A stretch of DNA of 7,769 bases from positions 1 through 7,769 of the forward strand of contig JAHEZA010000095.1 in assembly GCA_023251335.1 (NCBI GenBank), written 5' to 3'. A program made the position numbers and the translations under genes. Source of the stretch: Chitinophagaceae bacterium. GTDB taxonomy: Bacteria; Bacteroidota; Bacteroidia; Chitinophagales; Chitinophagaceae. Shown here one piece after another: positions 5,697 through 7,769 of this stretch. The notes below the pieces were generated by a model. It ran no database searches and was not told the origin of the DNA. It saw nothing but the letters and a program-made list of their open reading frames with translations. Every line of letters begins with the position of its first letter. The first letter of the stretch is position 1.

Positions 5697-6080
5697 TCAA
5701 ACAGGAAAGTGCCTGTCGCCTGTTGTATTATTTGGATTTATTAAAGATTTATTACAATAGGTTGCTTTTTCAAATTCGCCTATATTGACGGAAAGGATAG
5801 GTATTTCCGGAAACATTTGATTTAGTCTTTCGATGATTTTTCTTGAAAGGATTTTTTTTTGTTCAACAGATCTCCCTTCCATTATATGTCCGAATATGTG
5901 CAAAAAATCTTTTTTACCATTGCCCAACTTATAATATTTGTAAGGACTAATACGCACTTTTATATCACCATTTGCAAAAAGCCCGGAAGCTTCTGCTACA
6001 TCGTAAACAGCCTGCATAATTTCATCAGGTGTTCTATGAAGGAGGAGGTTTTCAGAACAGTCAATGACAAAATGTGGCAT
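5697..6080 (-). CDS. 5-carboxymethyl-2-hydroxymuconate isomerase family tautomerase
   Basis: A 127-residue small tautomerase of the CHMI (HpaF) family, a cytoplasmic enzyme type that forms trimers and uses its N-terminal proline, exposed after Met removal, as the catalytic base. The N-terminus MPHFVIDCSENLL matches the family start MPHFIVECSDNI, with the required Pro2. Later conserved parts are VRISPYKYYKLGNGKKDFLHI, IMEGRSVEQKK (GRS, as in the E. coli enzyme) and LSVNIGEFEKATYCNK near the C-terminus. The length equals that of E. coli CHMI (about 126). In E. coli this enzyme acts in homoprotocatechuate breakdown. None of those pathway genes is near, so the substrate here may differ. A run of nine A bases lies in the QKK codons (5852-5860). 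The gene sits 77 bases downstream of the TolC-type gene, possibly in its own unit. Confidence 0.85.
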   Translation of the reverse strand: MPHFVIDCSENLLLHRTPDEIMQAVYDVAEASGLFANGDIKVRISPYKYYKLGNGKKDFLHIFGHIMEGRSVEQKKILSRKIIERLNQMFPEIPILSVNIGEFEKATYCNKSLINPNNTTGDRHFPV

Positions 6081-6112
6081 AGATGCTGTTGATTTTTGTT
6101 ATTATTGTTAGG

Positions 6113-6142
6113 AATAAAAATATCAATCTTAAGATTTTAAGA
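6113..6142 (-). terminator. Possible weak terminator after the TolC-type gene
   Basis: On the minus strand, beginning 15 bases beyond the TolC-type stop codon, TCTTAA and TTAAGA pair around a four-base loop (6142-6127). They are followed by TTGATATTTTTATT (6126-6113). The position and the T-rich tail fit an intrinsic terminator, but a six-pair stem made almost wholly of A-T pairs is weak. Confidence 0.27.
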
Positions 6143-6157
6143 ACCTTACAGGCTGGT

Positions 6158-7501
6158 TTACAAATTTCCAATCTCACCAGTTAACAAGGCGATCGTGGTT
6201 TCTGCAAGTTTTCCTTGAAAAAGCGCGGTGTATAGTCTGTTTACCGCGTCATTATAGCTTGTTTGTATTTGCCGTAATTCTACCGAAGTGATGGCTAATT
6301 TTTTATACCGTTCTATGGCTATCTGAATATCTTCCATCTGCAACACAAAATTATTTTGTTCAAGCTCTATCGCTTTAAGTGCGTTGTTATAGCTTATATA
6401 TGCATTTGTTAAATCAGTCTGCACATTATCTTTCGTTTGGGCTAAGGCAAGGGTTTGGTTTTTTATCTGGATATCATTGATATCTAATTGTCTTTTTACA
6501 AGATTGCCATTGAATATCGGAATCGAAATTCCGACCGCACCCGATGGGCCATATGTTTGATTGTACAATGTAAAACCTGCGCCGTTGCTGTTCTTATTAA
6601 AGTTATAAAATCCCTGAAGTACAACAGACGGAAGCCTTTCAGAATTTGTTTCTTTCTTCGTTTGAGTAAGAATAATCAGTTGGCTGTTAGCAAGAAGAAT
6701 GTCCGGATTTTGGAGATTGATCTTATTTTGCAGTTCCTCAAAAGCGGGCAATGGATTTACTATTATAGTGTCTGCCACTCTAAAAGAGGTGTCAGATCTT
6801 TTGCCCATCAGGTTGCTTAACGTGGATTTTTCTACTGAGATTGAGTTTTCAAGATAGATTAAACTGGAACGTTGCGCATTGAGATCTACCTGGGCTTCCA
6901 ATACTTCGTACTTGGCTCCGGTACCAATCTCAAAACGGCGCTGAGCCAGTGTGTAACGTGCATTGTATAAACGCATTTGCTCCAGCGTAGCATTCTTTTG
7001 TTCATTTAACGTAACAATTTGGTAGTAGGAGTTGATGACATTATATATGGTTTCATTAAGTTGTTTTTTGAAGGCGTATTCCCCATTTCTTTCTAATTCT
7101 TCCAGCTTCTTTTTAGTAGCAAACATTTTAAATCCATCGAATACAGTCCAATTGACGGCCAATCCTGCAGCAAGATTTTGAGTATTGTTTCCGCTTTTTT
7201 TTGTAAAAGTTCCGTTACTTAATTTTTGATGCAAGGTGTTTCGTCCCATAGCAAAGTTAGCGTCGGCGCTCACGACCGGTACGGCACCTGCATTGGCCCA
7301 GCTATTATTGATGGTTCCTATCTCGGTTTCGTTTCTACTGATGACAATGCCGTAATTATTTTCAATAGCAATTTGAATCGCTTCCTGTGCAGTAAGTAAC
7401 GTATTATGCCCGGGGAGCAGCGTATCCTGGGCCCGAAGCGAAAGGCAATTAAAAAATAGTAAACAAAAAATAAGAATGAAAAAGTTATAGAAGCGCTTCA
7501 T
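6158..7501 (-). CDS. TolC-family outer-membrane efflux protein
   Basis: A 447-residue outer-membrane factor, the exit channel of a tripartite efflux pump, about the usual length for the family. Residues 1-24 form a Sec signal (MKRFYNFFILIF... ending LSLRA|QD, a cleavage pattern common in Bacteroidota). Two homologous outer-membrane-efflux repeats follow. The first starts at LLTAQEAIQIAIENNYGI (about residue 35), contains LAAGLAVNWTVFDGF (a membrane-spanning strand region) and a long coiled coil through RYTLAQRRFEIGTGAKYEVLEAQVDL. The second starts near LQNPDILLANSQL, contains YGPSGAVGISIPIFNGN and ends with IERYKKLAITSVELRQIQTSYNDAVNRLYTA. The paired FEIGTGAKYEVLEAQ and KKLAITSVELRQIQ segments are typical of TolC helices. 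Its ATG lies inside the end of the RND gene (17-base overlap), so the two are translationally linked parts of one efflux operon. The transported substrate cannot be told. Confidence 0.92.
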   Translation of the reverse strand: MKRFYNFFILIFCLLFFNCLSLRAQDTLLPGHNTLLTAQEAIQIAIENNYGIVISRNETEIGTINNSWANAGAVPVVSADANFAMGRNTLHQKLSNGTFTKKSGNNTQNLAAGLAVNWTVFDGFKMFATKKKLEELERNGEYAFKKQLNETIYNVINSYYQIVTLNEQKNATLEQMRLYNARYTLAQRRFEIGTGAKYEVLEAQVDLNAQRSSLIYLENSISVEKSTLSNLMGKRSDTSFRVADTIIVNPLPAFEELQNKINLQNPDILLANSQLIILTQTKKETNSERLPSVVLQGFYNFNKNSNGAGFTLYNQTYGPSGAVGISIPIFNGNLVKRQLDINDIQIKNQTLALAQTKDNVQTDLTNAYISYNNALKAIELEQNNFVLQMEDIQIAIERYKKLAITSVELRQIQTSYNDAVNRLYTALFQGKLAETTIALLTGEIGNL

Positions 7502-7769
7502 TCAGGGGTTGTTTTTTACGTGAAAGAAAAACGTACATAGCGGGGACAACAAATAATGTAAGGATCAGCGAAAATAAGATACCTCCCACAACAACAATTC
7601 CTAATGGAATACGGCTTGTAGAAGCATCTCCTATCGAAAGCGCCAGAGGCAGTGCTCCAAGAGACATCGCCAGGCTCGTCATTAAAATCGGCCTCAATCG
7701 CAGGTAAGCCGATTCTATCACAGCGTCAATCTTGTTCAGTCCGGCGTCTCTTTTTTGATTGGCAAATTC
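7485..7769 (-). CDS. RND efflux pump inner-membrane subunit (AcrB/HAE-1 type), C-terminal end only
   Basis: The last 94 residues of a protein of about 1,000 residues; the gene runs off the right edge with the reading frame open from 7769. It reads EFANQKRDAGLNKIDAVIE, then LRLRPILMTSLAMSLGALPLAL, GDASTSRIPLGIVVVGGILF and SLILTLFVVPAMYVFLSRKK. This matches the end of AcrB-like proton-driven multidrug exporters, including the RLRPILMT motif and the last two transmembrane helices. Hydrophobe/amphiphile exporters (HAE-1) fit better than heavy-metal ones by the RPILMTS and PLGIVVVGG wording. The stop codon lies 16 bases inside the TolC-type gene. A periplasmic adaptor gene would be expected further upstream, outside the window. 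Confidence 0.93.
   Translation of the reverse strand, partial: EFANQKRDAGLNKIDAVIESAYLRLRPILMTSLAMSLGALPLALSIGDASTSRIPLGIVVVGGILFSLILTLFVVPAMYVFLSRKKQPLNEALL

Overview
The window is a stretch of ordinary chromosome from an AT-rich Bacteroidota genome, probably in or near the Chitinophagaceae. That placement is inferred from the protein families, the absence of Shine-Dalgarno sequences before the start codons, AT-rich leaders, and upstream boxes resembling the Bacteroidota -7 element TAnnTTTG. There is no transposase, integrase, phage gene, CRISPR array, tRNA or rRNA. I did not find a convincing new multi-gene system. The most useful leftovers are small non-coding structures and a possible gene remnant.

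Layout from left to right. Positions 112-651 (minus) encode a Blc-type lipocalin with a lipoprotein signal, and 780-1295 (minus) a hemerythrin-like HHE protein. A perfect 10-bp inverted repeat lies between these two genes. A gene-free stretch at 1296-1642 holds a 49-codon open frame and two small dyads. Positions 1643-3148 (plus) encode a multi-spanning oligosaccharide flippase, the only confident plus-strand gene. It converges on a DUF1223 thioredoxin-like exported protein (3203-3985, minus). Next come a membrane-anchored MtfA-family zinc peptidase (4123-4920, minus), PurE of purine synthesis (5102-5614, minus) and a small tautomerase of the CHMI family (5697-6080, minus). The right edge carries a TolC-type outer-membrane efflux protein (6158-7501, minus) and the C-terminal end of an RND efflux pump (7485-7769, minus, cut by the window edge).

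The clearest functional unit is the RND-TolC pair. The genes overlap by 17 bases and almost certainly form one tripartite efflux operon, whose upstream part lies beyond the right edge. The other genes are separated by 54-182 bases and look like mostly single-gene units. Several products act in the envelope (lipocalin, flippase, DUF1223 protein, MtfA-like peptidase, efflux pump) and some touch redox or metal chemistry (hemerythrin, CxxC protein, zinc peptidase). Nothing in the sequence shows that they work as one pathway. PurE is a housekeeping enzyme without its usual partner PurK in view, and the tautomerase has no aromatic-degradation genes beside it.
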